Origin: Kofleriaceae bacterium
GTDB taxonomy: Bacteria; Myxococcota_A; Polyangia; Haliangiales; Haliangiaceae
Assembly: GCA_024762925.1 (NCBI GenBank)
Contig: JANTGM010000013.1
Coordinates: 21,461-85,460 of the forward strand
DNA: 64,000 nt
Direction: 5' to 3'
This document shows, one piece after another, positions 17,976 through 26,192 of this stretch. The position numbers and the translations under genes are program-made. Within the stretch, counting starts at the first letter, position 1. Each line of letters begins with the position of its first letter. The notes beneath the pieces are model-generated. The model saw nothing but the letters and a program-made list of their open reading frames with translations, made no database searches and was not told the DNA's origin.

Positions 17976-18752
17976 TTAAAGCGGAACGATATCGGTGCTC
18001 AAGTCTCGGCTTATGCACAGAATTGATTGTGGAGGCAGCTCTTCGAATCCCTCGCCCAAGGCTGACTCTGCACTCACAACCAACACCGAGCGAAACTCGG
18101 TTTCTGGTCGCTTTGCATCCTCGATGTGCTTGAGTCGGCGCTGAAAAACTGGTCCCGCCAGACGTGCTGCGAGGGTCGATCGGGAATTGGAGACCATGAT
18201 GTTACCCAACGCTCCCTTGAGCCCAGCATCGCTGCAAACCTTCTGGACAAGCGCCAAAGCAGTTCGAAGCGCAGCAGCACTGTGTTTGGGTTCGAGGTTG
18301 TGATCGTCGAGTTGACCTGCGTCGTGCAGAAGCGAGAGAAAGACGTGTAGGACATATTCTGCTGGACTCTTGCCCTTCACGCTGCGCTGCAAAAACCCTG
18401 GCAGATGTGCCTCCAGAGCTTCATGCACCTCAGGGAAATTCTCGATATCGCCTTGCATACCCAACATCCAGTGCTTGTAGCGGAATGGCTGGGTGTTGGC
18501 GTTTCCCTTGTAGGTTTCATCATCGGTTGCCACACCAATCACGTAATCGGAACTCAGTGAGCCAAGCACCTCGAAGAAGTCGAACGGGCCTTTGACAGGC
18601 TTTGGGTGCCTAGAGAGCAAGACCTCGCCTGCTTGTACATAACTGAGCCCCCAGCGAGTGATGTCCTTAGTGAGGAGCACCTCGCGCACCGGCTCAATGG
18701 CCGAGAGGAGCCTCTCTGGCTGATTGCAGACGCATGTAAAGAGGAGAGGCAT
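17976..18752 (-). CDS. class II glutamine amidotransferase-like protein lacking the catalytic cysteine
   Basis: The 258-residue product follows the fold order of YafJ-type class II amidotransferases: WGLSYV, then NANTQPFRY (NTHPF in active enzymes), GMQGDI (HNG position), the KGKSPAEYVLHVFLS helix and a terminal ESALGEGFEELPPQSILCIS. The N-terminal nucleophile is missing: the protein starts MPLLF instead of MCxLF, and the HNG motif is changed. It is probably not a glutaminase and may have a binding or structural role. Assignment is by pattern similarity. Confidence 0.6.
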   Translation of the reverse strand: MPLLFTCVCNQPERLLSAIEPVREVLLTKDITRWGLSYVQAGEVLLSRHPKPVKGPFDFFEVLGSLSSDYVIGVATDDETYKGNANTQPFRYKHWMLGMQGDIENFPEVHEALEAHLPGFLQRSVKGKSPAEYVLHVFLSLLHDAGQLDDHNLEPKHSAAALRTALALVQKVCSDAGLKGALGNIMVSNSRSTLAARLAGPVFQRRLKHIEDAKRPETEFRSVLVVSAESALGEGFEELPPQSILCISRDLSTDIVPL

Positions 18753-18827
18753 AGTCTCAGGCGAACATTCCCAGTATAGCCTGGGGGCCGAGTGGAGGCA
18801 ATGAAGACTTGCGCTAAGCCTTTGGAG

Positions 18828-19682
18828 TTATTCGTGAAACGTGGTCTTGCAAAACTCGATCATGAGATCGAATACCTTGGCCCGTTCAACCTCGTTGAAT
18901 ACCTCATGGCGCATCTCGGGAAACTCATGATAGCTCGACTTGGCCTTGACGGCATCATGAACCTTGCGCGTCTGTTGCGGGTTGGCGAGAGAGTCCGATC
19001 CTGCGACCAGCCAGAGCGTGGGGATTGCAATGCGATGCGCGAATTCCGCGACCCACTTCTGAGTCGCCACCGCTTCGGTGAACCAGCGGGCTGAGGCCAC
19101 ATCGTGCACCAAGGTGTCCTTGCTGTGCTCGCGCATCTTTTCCTCGTCATGGGTGAGTTCTTCACTCTTGATCTTGTTTGGCAGCGCCAGTTTGGGAAGG
19201 ACCTTACTGGCTGCCTTCGCAAAGAGAATCTGCACTGGTGCTTTCTTCTTGAGCTCGAGAAAGGGGGAAGAAATGACTGCTGCCTTGATGCTGCTTGGGC
19301 ACCGAAAGGGATCGGCTATGAGTCGCAATCCAACCAGGGCGCCATTGGAATGACCGACAAAGAGGACCGGGCGCTCGCCACACTCCGATGCCAGAGCGAG
19401 CAGCGCAGCCTCGAGATCCTCAAGGTAGTTCTCGAAGGAGCTGATGTATCCGCGATCACCATCAGACCTACCATGGCCGCGCAAGTCTGGACACAAGACC
19501 GAGAAGCCCTCGGCCCGCAACATCTCGGCGACTTCGGCGTAGCGACCACCATGATCTGCATAGCCATGCAGAACGAGAGCGTTTGCCTTTGCGTCGCGGG
19601 CCTCGTAGAGAGTGCCAAAGAGCTTGGTGCCATCTTTGGAGGAGAAGTGCAGGTCTCGGGGGCTCTCTTGGGCGGCGGGCAT
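18828..19682 (-). CDS. monoacylglycerol lipase-like alpha/beta hydrolase
   Basis: This 284-residue cytoplasmic hydrolase has an oxyanion-hole motif LHGYADHGGRY and PDLRGHGRSDGDRG. The nucleophile elbow is GHSNG with Ser112. The acid lies in VAGSDSLANP and the histidine in MRHEVFNE. This matches the hydrolase_4/monoacylglycerol lipase (serine aminopeptidase S33) group. Substrates are probably monoacylglycerols or lysophospholipids. It is divergent from the Tgl-like gene. Confidence 0.88.
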   Translation of the reverse strand: MPAAQESPRDLHFSSKDGTKLFGTLYEARDAKANALVLHGYADHGGRYAEVAEMLRAEGFSVLCPDLRGHGRSDGDRGYISSFENYLEDLEAALLALASECGERPVLFVGHSNGALVGLRLIADPFRCPSSIKAAVISSPFLELKKKAPVQILFAKAASKVLPKLALPNKIKSEELTHDEEKMREHSKDTLVHDVASARWFTEAVATQKWVAEFAHRIAIPTLWLVAGSDSLANPQQTRKVHDAVKAKSSYHEFPEMRHEVFNEVERAKVFDLMIEFCKTTFHE

Positions 19683-19790
19683 GGAGCAAAGTCTCGCACT
19701 CTTGGCAGCAGAAATCCCTCTTCAAGGAGGTGGGTTGATGTGGGGGATCGGGAGAAGTGAATGACACTTTGTGAACAAGCCTCGTCGTGA

Positions 19791-19819
19791 TTGACATGAT
19801 GCGTCGTCATTGCTAGTTT
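19791..19819 (+). promoter_or_regulatory. candidate sigma-70-type promoter of the Tgl-like gene
   Basis: TTGACA (19791-19796) is followed after 17 bases by TAGTTT (19814-19819). The same layout (TTGACC, 17 bases, TAGGTT) occurs upstream of glyQ. Transcription would begin close to the ATG at 19837. Confidence 0.5.
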
Positions 19820-19836
19820 GTGCGCCATCTCAGACT

Positions 19837-20670
19837 ATGCGAGCTAAGTTGCTTATATCGCAGGGTTTATTGGCCCTCCTACTGCTCTCTGGAGCGGGGC
19901 TTGGGTGCGGTACCCCATCGCAGAATCCCAAGAAGAGCAACAATCGGCTGCAAATCGCCAAGGACTACCTCACGCGCTTCGAGCTCACCGCTGCCCGCAA
20001 AGAGGCACAGACAGCGGTGAAGTACAACGACAAGAACGCCGAGGCCTACCTGGTCCTGGGCTTGGTCGATTTTCTGGAGGCGCAAAACAACTACCGCCTG
20101 CTCGAAGTTGATGATTGCCTCACGGGGGTTGATGCAGAAGGCCTTCGCAGCGAACTACAGGCCCATGTTCGCAGTGCGATTGCCAGCTTTGCCAAAGCCG
20201 CTGACATCGATGGCGAGTACAGCGAGGCCATCGCAAACCAGGCCAAGTCACATGCACTCCTCGAGGAGTATGACGTAGCAATCGAGCTCTTCGAAAAGTC
20301 TCTCGAGGTTCCTCATCGTCTCATGCAACTTGGACTCACTCGCGCCGACCTTGGATGGGCGCGTTTTCACTCTGGCGATGATGCGGGAGCGGCAAAAGAG
20401 TTGCGTCAGGCGCTACAGTCAAACGCCAATATGTGCATCGCCAAGTATCGCTTGGGCAGGGTTTACTTTAAACGCGAAGAGTGGAATAAAGCGCTCAAGC
20501 AGTTTCAGGCAGTTGTGCTCGAGGACGACTGTCGGATGCAAGAAGCACATTTATATTTCGTGAAAACGATGAGCCAGCTTTCCATGACAAACGAGCTACC
20601 AGCAGCAATTGACCAATGCACTGCTCTAGCTCCGAACAGCTGTATCGCCGCGCAGTGCCAAGGGGTGTAA
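19837..20670 (+). CDS. TPR lipoprotein, PilF/Tgl-like
   Basis: From ATG 19837 the product has 277 residues. A signal peptide ends in a lipobox with Cys24 (LLSGAGLGC). About six TPR repeats follow, with motifs such as AEAYLVLGLVDFLEAQNNY, KAADIDGEYSEAI and ALQSNANMCIAKYRLGRVYFKREEWNKAL. The lipidated all-TPR layout resembles PilF/PilW and myxobacterial Tgl, which help assemble the PilQ secretin of type IV pili. No pil gene is in the window, so this role is inferred. An upstream in-frame start (19810) is possible. The stop shares one base with the next start. Confidence 0.7.
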   Translation: MRAKLLISQGLLALLLLSGAGLGCGTPSQNPKKSNNRLQIAKDYLTRFELTAARKEAQTAVKYNDKNAEAYLVLGLVDFLEAQNNYRLLEVDDCLTGVDAEGLRSELQAHVRSAIASFAKAADIDGEYSEAIANQAKSHALLEEYDVAIELFEKSLEVPHRLMQLGLTRADLGWARFHSGDDAGAAKELRQALQSNANMCIAKYRLGRVYFKREEWNKALKQFQAVVLEDDCRMQEAHLYFVKTMSQLSMTNELPAAIDQCTALAPNSCIAAQCQGV

Positions 20671-21728
20671 TGGAGAAACGACAAGATACCGACCGTCTTG
20701 AAACCGATCGCATGACCGAACTCTCTCAGGCTGTAGTTTCTGCAAACTGCACCACCGAGGAATGCGATGTCGTTGACACCAACGACGCGGAAGATGTTCG
20801 TGAAGAAGACGCGGAAGATGTTCGTGAAGAAGACGCGGAAGATGTTCGTGAAGAAGAAGTTTTCACCGCCAAAGATCCCAACGATGCAGTTGAAGCCGTT
20901 GATGAGGCGGCTGAGCTGGGCGAGGACATCGAAGCGCTCGGCCCTCAACAACGTCTTGGCCGCTCTCTGCGGAACAAGCGAGACGAGCTCGAAATGGGGC
21001 TCGAAGAGATTGCTCGTACCACGAAAATTCCCAAGGCCTCACTCTCGCACATCGAGGCTGGTCGTTTTGACAGCCTTCCAGGAGATGTCTTTGCTCGCGG
21101 CTTCCTCCGCTCCTACGCACGTTGCGTCGGAATGGATGGTGACGAGATTGTTCGCCGCTATGCCCAGTGCGGACTAAGTCCCGCACCGGTTTCATCCGAC
21201 CTTGCAGATGCCGTATTGGGTGGACGACGGAAGCCAACTCAGCGACGTGCTCGAGGCACAGCTGGCAGCAAGCCAAAGACAACCGCCCCATCCGCATCAT
21301 CGGAGGCGGGCAGCGCAGATGGCAATGCCGTGCGCAAGGTGCTTCGCGATGCATTCGACCTCGGTCAGCACGTGCGCAGCGGGTTGTCCCGAACTGCACC
21401 TAAGAAAAGTACTGGTGCACGCGAAGACGTTTCTGACGTTTCTGAGGTCGAAGCTGCTGAGTGCAAGTCGGTGGTTCGCGAGAAGCGCAACCGAACCTTT
21501 GTGCCGCCGAACTTCGACTATGAGAACGACATGACGCACCGTGGGCCACTAACCCTAGGCGTCATCATTCTCGTCATCGTTGCAACACTCACCATGAGCT
21601 ACTTGCTCCGGCGTCCCGGAACGAGCACGGATGGCTTCACGCAAAACGCACCGAGCATGCTGGACTCGCAAGAGGAGCGAGCAGCCCATCCATTCTCGCC
21701 AATGCCTTCCAACACCTTCCACGCATAA
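20670..21728 (+). CDS. RodZ-like helix-turn-helix membrane protein
   Basis: The start is ATG 20670, overlapping the previous stop by one base. The product has 352 residues. An acidic N-terminal region contains three copies of DAEDVREE. A RodZ-type HTH domain covers about 94-165 (RLGRSLRNKRDELEMGLEEI, SHIEAGRFDSLPGDVFARGF). A basic low-complexity linker follows, with one membrane helix near 291-312 and a short outer tail. RodZ links MreB to the cell-wall machinery, but here the periplasmic DUF4115 domain is missing. It could instead be a DNA-binding regulator anchored to the membrane. Confidence 0.8.
   Translation: MEKRQDTDRLETDRMTELSQAVVSANCTTEECDVVDTNDAEDVREEDAEDVREEDAEDVREEEVFTAKDPNDAVEAVDEAAELGEDIEALGPQQRLGRSLRNKRDELEMGLEEIARTTKIPKASLSHIEAGRFDSLPGDVFARGFLRSYARCVGMDGDEIVRRYAQCGLSPAPVSSDLADAVLGGRRKPTQRRARGTAGSKPKTTAPSASSEAGSADGNAVRKVLRDAFDLGQHVRSGLSRTAPKKSTGAREDVSDVSEVEAAECKSVVREKRNRTFVPPNFDYENDMTHRGPLTLGVIILVIVATLTMSYLLRRPGTSTDGFTQNAPSMLDSQEERAAHPFSPMPSNTFHA
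20784..20855. repeat. 3 x 24-bp in-frame tandem repeat
   Basis: Three 24-bp copies (20784-20807, 20808-20831, 20832-20855) encode DAEDVREE three times. The copies are identical or nearly so in DNA, which implies a recent expansion. Confidence 0.9.
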
Positions 21729-21737
21729 GCTCGGCTC

Positions 21738-22505
21738 TTGCGAACGATCGAGGACGAGCCTGCGCTGGTCCTTCGCCGCACCGAATATGGCGAATCCGAT
21801 CTTGTCGTTGGGCTCTATGGCCGCTCACTTGGCAAGATCACCGCCTTGGCGCGAGGCGCGAGGAAATCAAGAAAGCGATTTGCCGCTGGGTTAGGGCTCT
21901 TCACGGTGAGTGAATTGCAGTTGCAGACCCGGCCCAAAGCCAGCATGTGGACGCTTCTCGCAGCACAGCCAAAGCAGAGTTATGCGCAGTTGGCGCATGA
22001 TGTGGCCGGCATGGCACACGGAAGCTATGGCACCGAGCTTGTGCGGGAACTGAGCGCGACCGAGCATGCGGACCCAGCATTGTTCGACCTGCTGGTTGCG
22101 CTGTACAAAGGCCTGGCCGATGTGGGGCCGAAAGTTGGACGCTTGCGCGTTTTTGAGCTCCGACTCTTGTCTGCGCTGGGCGTTGCTCCTGTGTTGAGCG
22201 TATGTGGTGCCTGTGGGAACTCCGCAGGGGATCAGGGGATGCATTGGGCCCCTGAGAAGGGTGGGGTCGTGTGTGAAAGGTGTGCAGCACATGAACTCAC
22301 ATCTGGGGTGAGGCCCATTTCAGCCGAGGCGATCGACTACTTGATAACGGCTCAGGCACTGCTGCAGCTGGTGAGCGGTGATGCGCTTGATGCGTTGCCC
22401 GGCGCCGTTGAGGCGCGGCAGGCGATGTTGTCGCTGCTGTATTGGCATGTGGGCAAGCCGCTCAAGTCGGTGGAGTTCATCGCGAAGCTGCGCAACAAGG
22501 AGTAA
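21738..22505 (+). CDS. recO: DNA repair protein RecO
   Basis: RecO works with RecR to load RecA on SSB-coated gaps. The product has 255 residues, starting at TTG 21738. An N-terminal OB fold contains ALVLRRTEYGESDLVVGLYG and the GLGLFTVSEL segment. A helical region follows. A C-terminal four-Cys zinc site lies near residues 155-181 (CGACGN...VVCERC). The length and motif order match bacterial RecO. Confidence 0.93.
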   Translation: MRTIEDEPALVLRRTEYGESDLVVGLYGRSLGKITALARGARKSRKRFAAGLGLFTVSELQLQTRPKASMWTLLAAQPKQSYAQLAHDVAGMAHGSYGTELVRELSATEHADPALFDLLVALYKGLADVGPKVGRLRVFELRLLSALGVAPVLSVCGACGNSAGDQGMHWAPEKGGVVCERCAAHELTSGVRPISAEAIDYLITAQALLQLVSGDALDALPGAVEARQAMLSLLYWHVGKPLKSVEFIAKLRNKE

Positions 22506-22515
22506 ACTCTGAGTC

Positions 22516-23526
22516 ATGCCTCGTTGGCTCCGATTCAGTTTGCTCTCTGTTTGCAGCTTTCTCTGCCTCGCCTTGGTGTTGCCAAATGCCCACGCAGAGG
22601 ACAAGGCGAAAGCTGTGAAGCTTCTTGCCAAGGGTGACAAGGCTTTGGCCAAAGGCGACCGCTACATGGAACAGAACAATCCCGAGAAAGGGATTGAGGC
22701 CTGGGAAGAGGCTCTAGCTCTCTACAACCAAGCCTATGAGGCCTACAACAGTCCCAAGATCTACTTTCCGATTGCCCGAGCAGAGCAGCGACTGGGGCAC
22801 AACATGGAAGCCATGGACCACTATCAGATGATGCTCAAAGGCGCCGAGAATCCAAAGCCAGAATTGGTGGAGCAGGTTGATAAGGCAGTGGAAGAGGTGC
22901 GAAAGGAACTCATTGCTTTGGACTTGAACGTCGAGCAAAACGGCGCGGTCGTGAGTCTCGATGGCAAGGATATTGGTCTCACACCTCTTGATGGCCCAAT
23001 CTACATGCCACCGGGCGGGCACAAGTACACCGTGACGCTCGAGGGCTACTCGCCCCAAGAGGAAATGTTCGACCTAACTCGCGGACAGCGCACAAGCCGA
23101 TCCATTCGCCTTGAGCCGCTCAAGGTCACGGTTGCCAAAAAGCCCAAGAAGCCCAAGAAGCCCAAGAAGAGTCGATCAACTGGGACTGTTAGCACCAAGC
23201 CACTCACCCTGAGTTTTGGGGTTGCCGGCGCGATGTTGCTGGGGGCTGGATTCACAGGAATCGCCGCAACTGCACGTCATGATCGATATCAAGATACAGG
23301 GCTCTCGGAAGAAGAGCGTATCAAGGCGCGCGATAGCGGCAAAACCTATCGATTGGCAACGGATGTCTTGCTTGCAGGGGGGGTTCTCGCCGCAGCCTAT
23401 GGCACCTACTACTACTACTCCAAATACAAGGGGAGCAAAGAGAAAGCCAAGACTTCCTCCAACATGCGTGTGACTCCCTACGCCAGCAGCACAGGGGCAG
23501 GCGTGGCACTGGGGGCGACCTTCTGA
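22516..23526 (+). CDS. secreted/membrane PEGA domain protein with TPR-like N-terminus
   Basis: The 336-residue product has a signal peptide ending at NAHA-ED. A TPR-like helical part (30-125) contains AEDKAKAVKLLAKGDKALAK and YNSPKIYFPIARAEQRLGHN. A PEGA domain (about 135-200) shows VSLDGKDIGLTPLDGPIYMP and GHKYTVTLEGY. A lysine/proline linker of three KPK repeats (9-bp DNA units near 23140-23168) precedes two hydrophobic segments. PEGA domains are surface binding modules. The exact role is unknown. Confidence 0.8.
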   Translation: MPRWLRFSLLSVCSFLCLALVLPNAHAEDKAKAVKLLAKGDKALAKGDRYMEQNNPEKGIEAWEEALALYNQAYEAYNSPKIYFPIARAEQRLGHNMEAMDHYQMMLKGAENPKPELVEQVDKAVEEVRKELIALDLNVEQNGAVVSLDGKDIGLTPLDGPIYMPPGGHKYTVTLEGYSPQEEMFDLTRGQRTSRSIRLEPLKVTVAKKPKKPKKPKKSRSTGTVSTKPLTLSFGVAGAMLLGAGFTGIAATARHDRYQDTGLSEEERIKARDSGKTYRLATDVLLAGGVLAAAYGTYYYYSKYKGSKEKAKTSSNMRVTPYASSTGAGVALGATF

Positions 23527-23582
23527 TACCTTGATATGACGCCTTGGCCTCGCTAGGCCTTTCAAGCAGGAGTCGTCCGTCG

Positions 23583-24320
23583 ATGAGCATGCAGCCCCCA
23601 CCACAACAAGGTTATTCAGGTCCTCCATCGAGCATGGAGCAGCCAGCTCACGGTGGCGAGACAACAGGTGCACGACCAGCAGGCCCACAGTCAAATACGA
23701 AGTCAATGCCGCTTGGGTTCACAGCAGGGGGCGGCCTGCTTGTTGGCATCGTCGCTGGTCTCTTGTTGATCTCAGGTGGAGGTGATGCTCCCAAAGCAGA
23801 GGCCAAAGGGCCCGTTGTTGCCAAAGCCCCAACCACCTACGGAGACCTCGTCGAGGAAGAGACTCCGCCAACTCCAACGGAGGGAGCGAACGCTGGCGAT
23901 CCGGTGGTTCCAAAACCGCTCGCGGATCCTTCTGGCGAGGCTTCGGAGACCAAGACGGAAGCCGACAAACCTGTCGTGATACCTGAACCACCAAAGCCTG
24001 ATCCTACCCCTGTTGAGCCTGAGCCTACTTCGGTTCAACTGCAGTTCGATATCACAGGGCTTGAGGAGGGCGTTGAGGCAACCATTACTCTCGACAATGA
24101 CGTTGTCCCCGGAACATCGACTGGGTTCACGATTCCCGCTGGCAAGCAAAAACAGCGAGCGAAAGTTGTGGTGCGTGCGAAGGGATATCGCGCATTCAGA
24201 AAAACTCTGAATGTGACTGCCGACATGACGGTGGCCGTCGAGATGCGCAAAAAGCCGAGTGGCGGTAGCGGAGGCAAAAAGCCCGGCGGAACTGGTCCAG
24301 GCGGGCTCTTGGATCTATAA
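23583..24320 (+). CDS. single-pass membrane protein with Pro-rich linker and PEGA-like C-terminal domain
   Basis: The ATG at 23583 (MSMQPPPQQ) has an AGGAG Shine-Dalgarno at 23568-23572 and gives 245 residues. A Pro/Gln-rich cytoplasmic tail precedes one membrane helix (TAGGGLLVGIVAGLLLI). A long acidic Pro/Glu/Thr linker and a beta-rich domain follow (VQLQFDITGLEEGVEATITL, VRAKGYRAFRKTL). The end is Gly/Pro-rich. The linker suits crossing the periplasm or peptidoglycan. It lies 56 bp after another PEGA protein gene and may act with it. Confidence 0.65.
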   Translation: MSMQPPPQQGYSGPPSSMEQPAHGGETTGARPAGPQSNTKSMPLGFTAGGGLLVGIVAGLLLISGGGDAPKAEAKGPVVAKAPTTYGDLVEEETPPTPTEGANAGDPVVPKPLADPSGEASETKTEADKPVVIPEPPKPDPTPVEPEPTSVQLQFDITGLEEGVEATITLDNDVVPGTSTGFTIPAGKQKQRAKVVVRAKGYRAFRKTLNVTADMTVAVEMRKKPSGGSGGKKPGGTGPGGLLDL

Positions 24321-24429
24321 AGGTTCGGTTTTTGCCACGAGTCCAATCGCGGCTCGCAAGTTAGCATTGGGCGAGGTGACGACATCACCGAGAAGGGCGC
24401 CTGCCTACGCAGACCCCAGGTCCGAGCAT

Positions 24430-25020
24430 CTATGCCCCGACGACCAGGTTCAACGTCAGATCGTAGTCAACCGTTGAATCACCCGTCGCGGAGAAGACCT
24501 CAATGCGATAGGTCCCAGCTGGGAGCTCATTGGTTTGCGCGGGGCCACGCACTATCTGCTCAGTCGCATCTGTACCGACAGCGGCAGCTACGACATCGTC
24601 GGCGGCATTGTAGAGCCGAAGGTTCAGATCGCTGCTGGAGTTGTCAAAGGAGAGGGTGATGGTGAGGTTCGTATTGCCCAACAGCGCAAACGAGTAGAAG
24701 TCACCATCGGCATCCGGGCAGATGGCCGCAGCCAGCGTTCCTGGATTGATGGCGATCGGCGTTTCCAACGTATCGTTTGGCTCAAACTCTTCACAGTTTG
24801 CAGCAGTCGCAGCATCCGCACTTGTGTCAGCATCGGGAATGTTAGGCGCATCAAATTCTATTGCTGCATCGGACGCACCCGGCTCCAGCGGCTCGTCGAA
24901 GTCGAGCAAGAACGTACAGCCACCAAGACATGCGGCGAAGCCGATCACGGCCATAGCTGGGCGCCAAGGGCGCTTTGTCCAAGAGCTTCTCGAGCCCTGT
25001 TTCTCAGCCGGTCGGAGCAT
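24430..25020 (-). CDS. lipoprotein with bacterial pre-peptidase (PPC)-like domain
   Basis: The 196-residue product has a hydrophobic signal near 22-34 and a lipobox Cys at about 35 (AACLGGC). An Asp/Ala-rich linker (45-75) follows. A PPC-type beta-sandwich contains CEEFEPNDTLETP, DADGDFYSFAL, LTITLSFDNSSSDLNLRLYN and GTYRIEVFS. PPC domains are common in secreted proteins of this lineage, and the isolated form probably is a surface lipoprotein. The first 20 residues may be an over-extended start. Confidence 0.75.
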   Translation of the reverse strand: MLRPAEKQGSRSSWTKRPWRPAMAVIGFAACLGGCTFLLDFDEPLEPGASDAAIEFDAPNIPDADTSADAATAANCEEFEPNDTLETPIAINPGTLAAAICPDADGDFYSFALLGNTNLTITLSFDNSSSDLNLRLYNAADDVVAAAVGTDATEQIVRGPAQTNELPAGTYRIEVFSATGDSTVDYDLTLNLVVGA

Positions 25021-25079
25021 GATCTGAGCCTAGCGAATGCCTTAGATGAAGGTCAAGAGTTTCGAGTATCTAGCTCGTC

Positions 25080-25108
25080 TTGACCACCCCTGACCCAACT
25101 GCTAGGTT
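25080..25108 (+). promoter_or_regulatory. candidate promoter of glyQS
   Basis: TTGACC (25080-25085), a 17-bp spacer and TAGGTT (25103-25108) lie 82 bp before the glyQ ATG. No T-box-like leader structure was seen. Confidence 0.45.
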
Positions 25109-25190
25109 GCCGCCCCAGCCGCCCTGTGGTCCCCGAAATCCTTCTGGGAACTAGACCCAAAGCGGGCGAGCCAAAGACCCACCAATCGCC

Positions 25191-26192
25191 ATGCATTTGC
25201 AGACTCTAATCCTCGAGCTTCAGCAGTTTTGGGCATCCCGCGGCTGTGTGATCCAGCAACCGATCGACGTCGAAGTCGGCGCTGGCACCTTCCATTCCGC
25301 GACGTTCCTGCGCTCTTTAGGCCCCGAACCCTACAAAGCTGCATTTGTGCAGCCATGCCGAAGACCTGTGGACGGTCGCTATGGGGAAAATCCCAATCGG
25401 GTCGGGGCCTACTACCAATTTCAAATCGGTTTAAAGCCCTCTCCTCTGGACGTGCAAGAGCTCTACATCGAGATGCTCAAGCACATCGGGCTCGATCCGC
25501 TGGCCCATGACATCCGTTTTGTGGAGGACGACTGGGAGTCGCCAACGCTCGGAGCGTGGGGCCTTGGATGGGAGGTCTGGGCCGATGGCATGGAAATCAC
25601 GCAGTTCACATATTTCCAGCAGGCTGGCGGCATCGAGTTGATGCCGGTTACAGCGGAACTCACCATTGGGCTTGAGCGCATTGCCATGTACCTGCAAAAC
25701 GTTGACAACATCTTCGATTTGCAGTGGAACGAGACGACCAAGTACGGGGATGTGCATATGCAGAGCGAAGTGGAGTATTCTCACTTCAACTTCACGCACG
25801 CAGACGTGGCGTTGAACTTTGAGCTCTTCGATAAGTTTGAGGCCGAGTGCAAACGCCTGGTCAAAGCAGAACTGGCACTTCCGGCCTACGACTACTGCAT
25901 GAAGGGCTCACACGTCTTCAACTTGCTCGATGCTCGAGGGGCGATTTCGGTGACTGAGCGACAGCGTTTTATCGGCCGTGTTCGCGCCCTCTCACGGGCG
26001 TGCGCCGAGGCGTATCTCATATCGCGCGCAAAACTGGGATTCCCTCTTTTGGGCAAGGAGAAGGGCGAGCGCGCCAAAGAGGCGTTCTACGCCAACCTGG
26101 AATCGGGCGTCAACGCGGCTGCACTTGCCGCTGCTCGTGCAGGTTCGGCGTCCTCAAACGCAGCAAGGGCCGGTGCAGACAATGTCGCTTGA
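25191..26192 (+). CDS. glyQ: glycyl-tRNA synthetase alpha subunit
   Basis: This is the catalytic alpha chain of the bacterial alpha2-beta2 glycyl-tRNA synthetase. The 333-residue product has the conserved start [34 protein letters not shown], and [20 protein letters not shown] with the class II core. A C-terminal alanine-rich extension (about 300-333) goes beyond the E. coli length of about 303. The last 11 bases overlap the glyS start (26182), so the pair is probably translationally coupled. Confidence 0.97.
   Translation: MHLQTLILELQQFWASRGCVIQQPIDVEVGAGTFHSATFLRSLGPEPYKAAFVQPCRRPVDGRYGENPNRVGAYYQFQIGLKPSPLDVQELYIEMLKHIGLDPLAHDIRFVEDDWESPTLGAWGLGWEVWADGMEITQFTYFQQAGGIELMPVTAELTIGLERIAMYLQNVDNIFDLQWNETTKYGDVHMQSEVEYSHFNFTHADVALNFELFDKFEAECKRLVKAELALPAYDYCMKGSHVFNLLDARGAISVTERQRFIGRVRALSRACAEAYLISRAKLGFPLLGKEKGERAKEAFYANLESGVNAAALAAARAGSASSNAARAGADNVA

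Noticed and set aside
25978..26181. Longer glyS start upstream of 26182
   Set aside because: Would lie wholly inside glyQ; the family N-terminus [11 protein letters not shown] fits ATG 26182.
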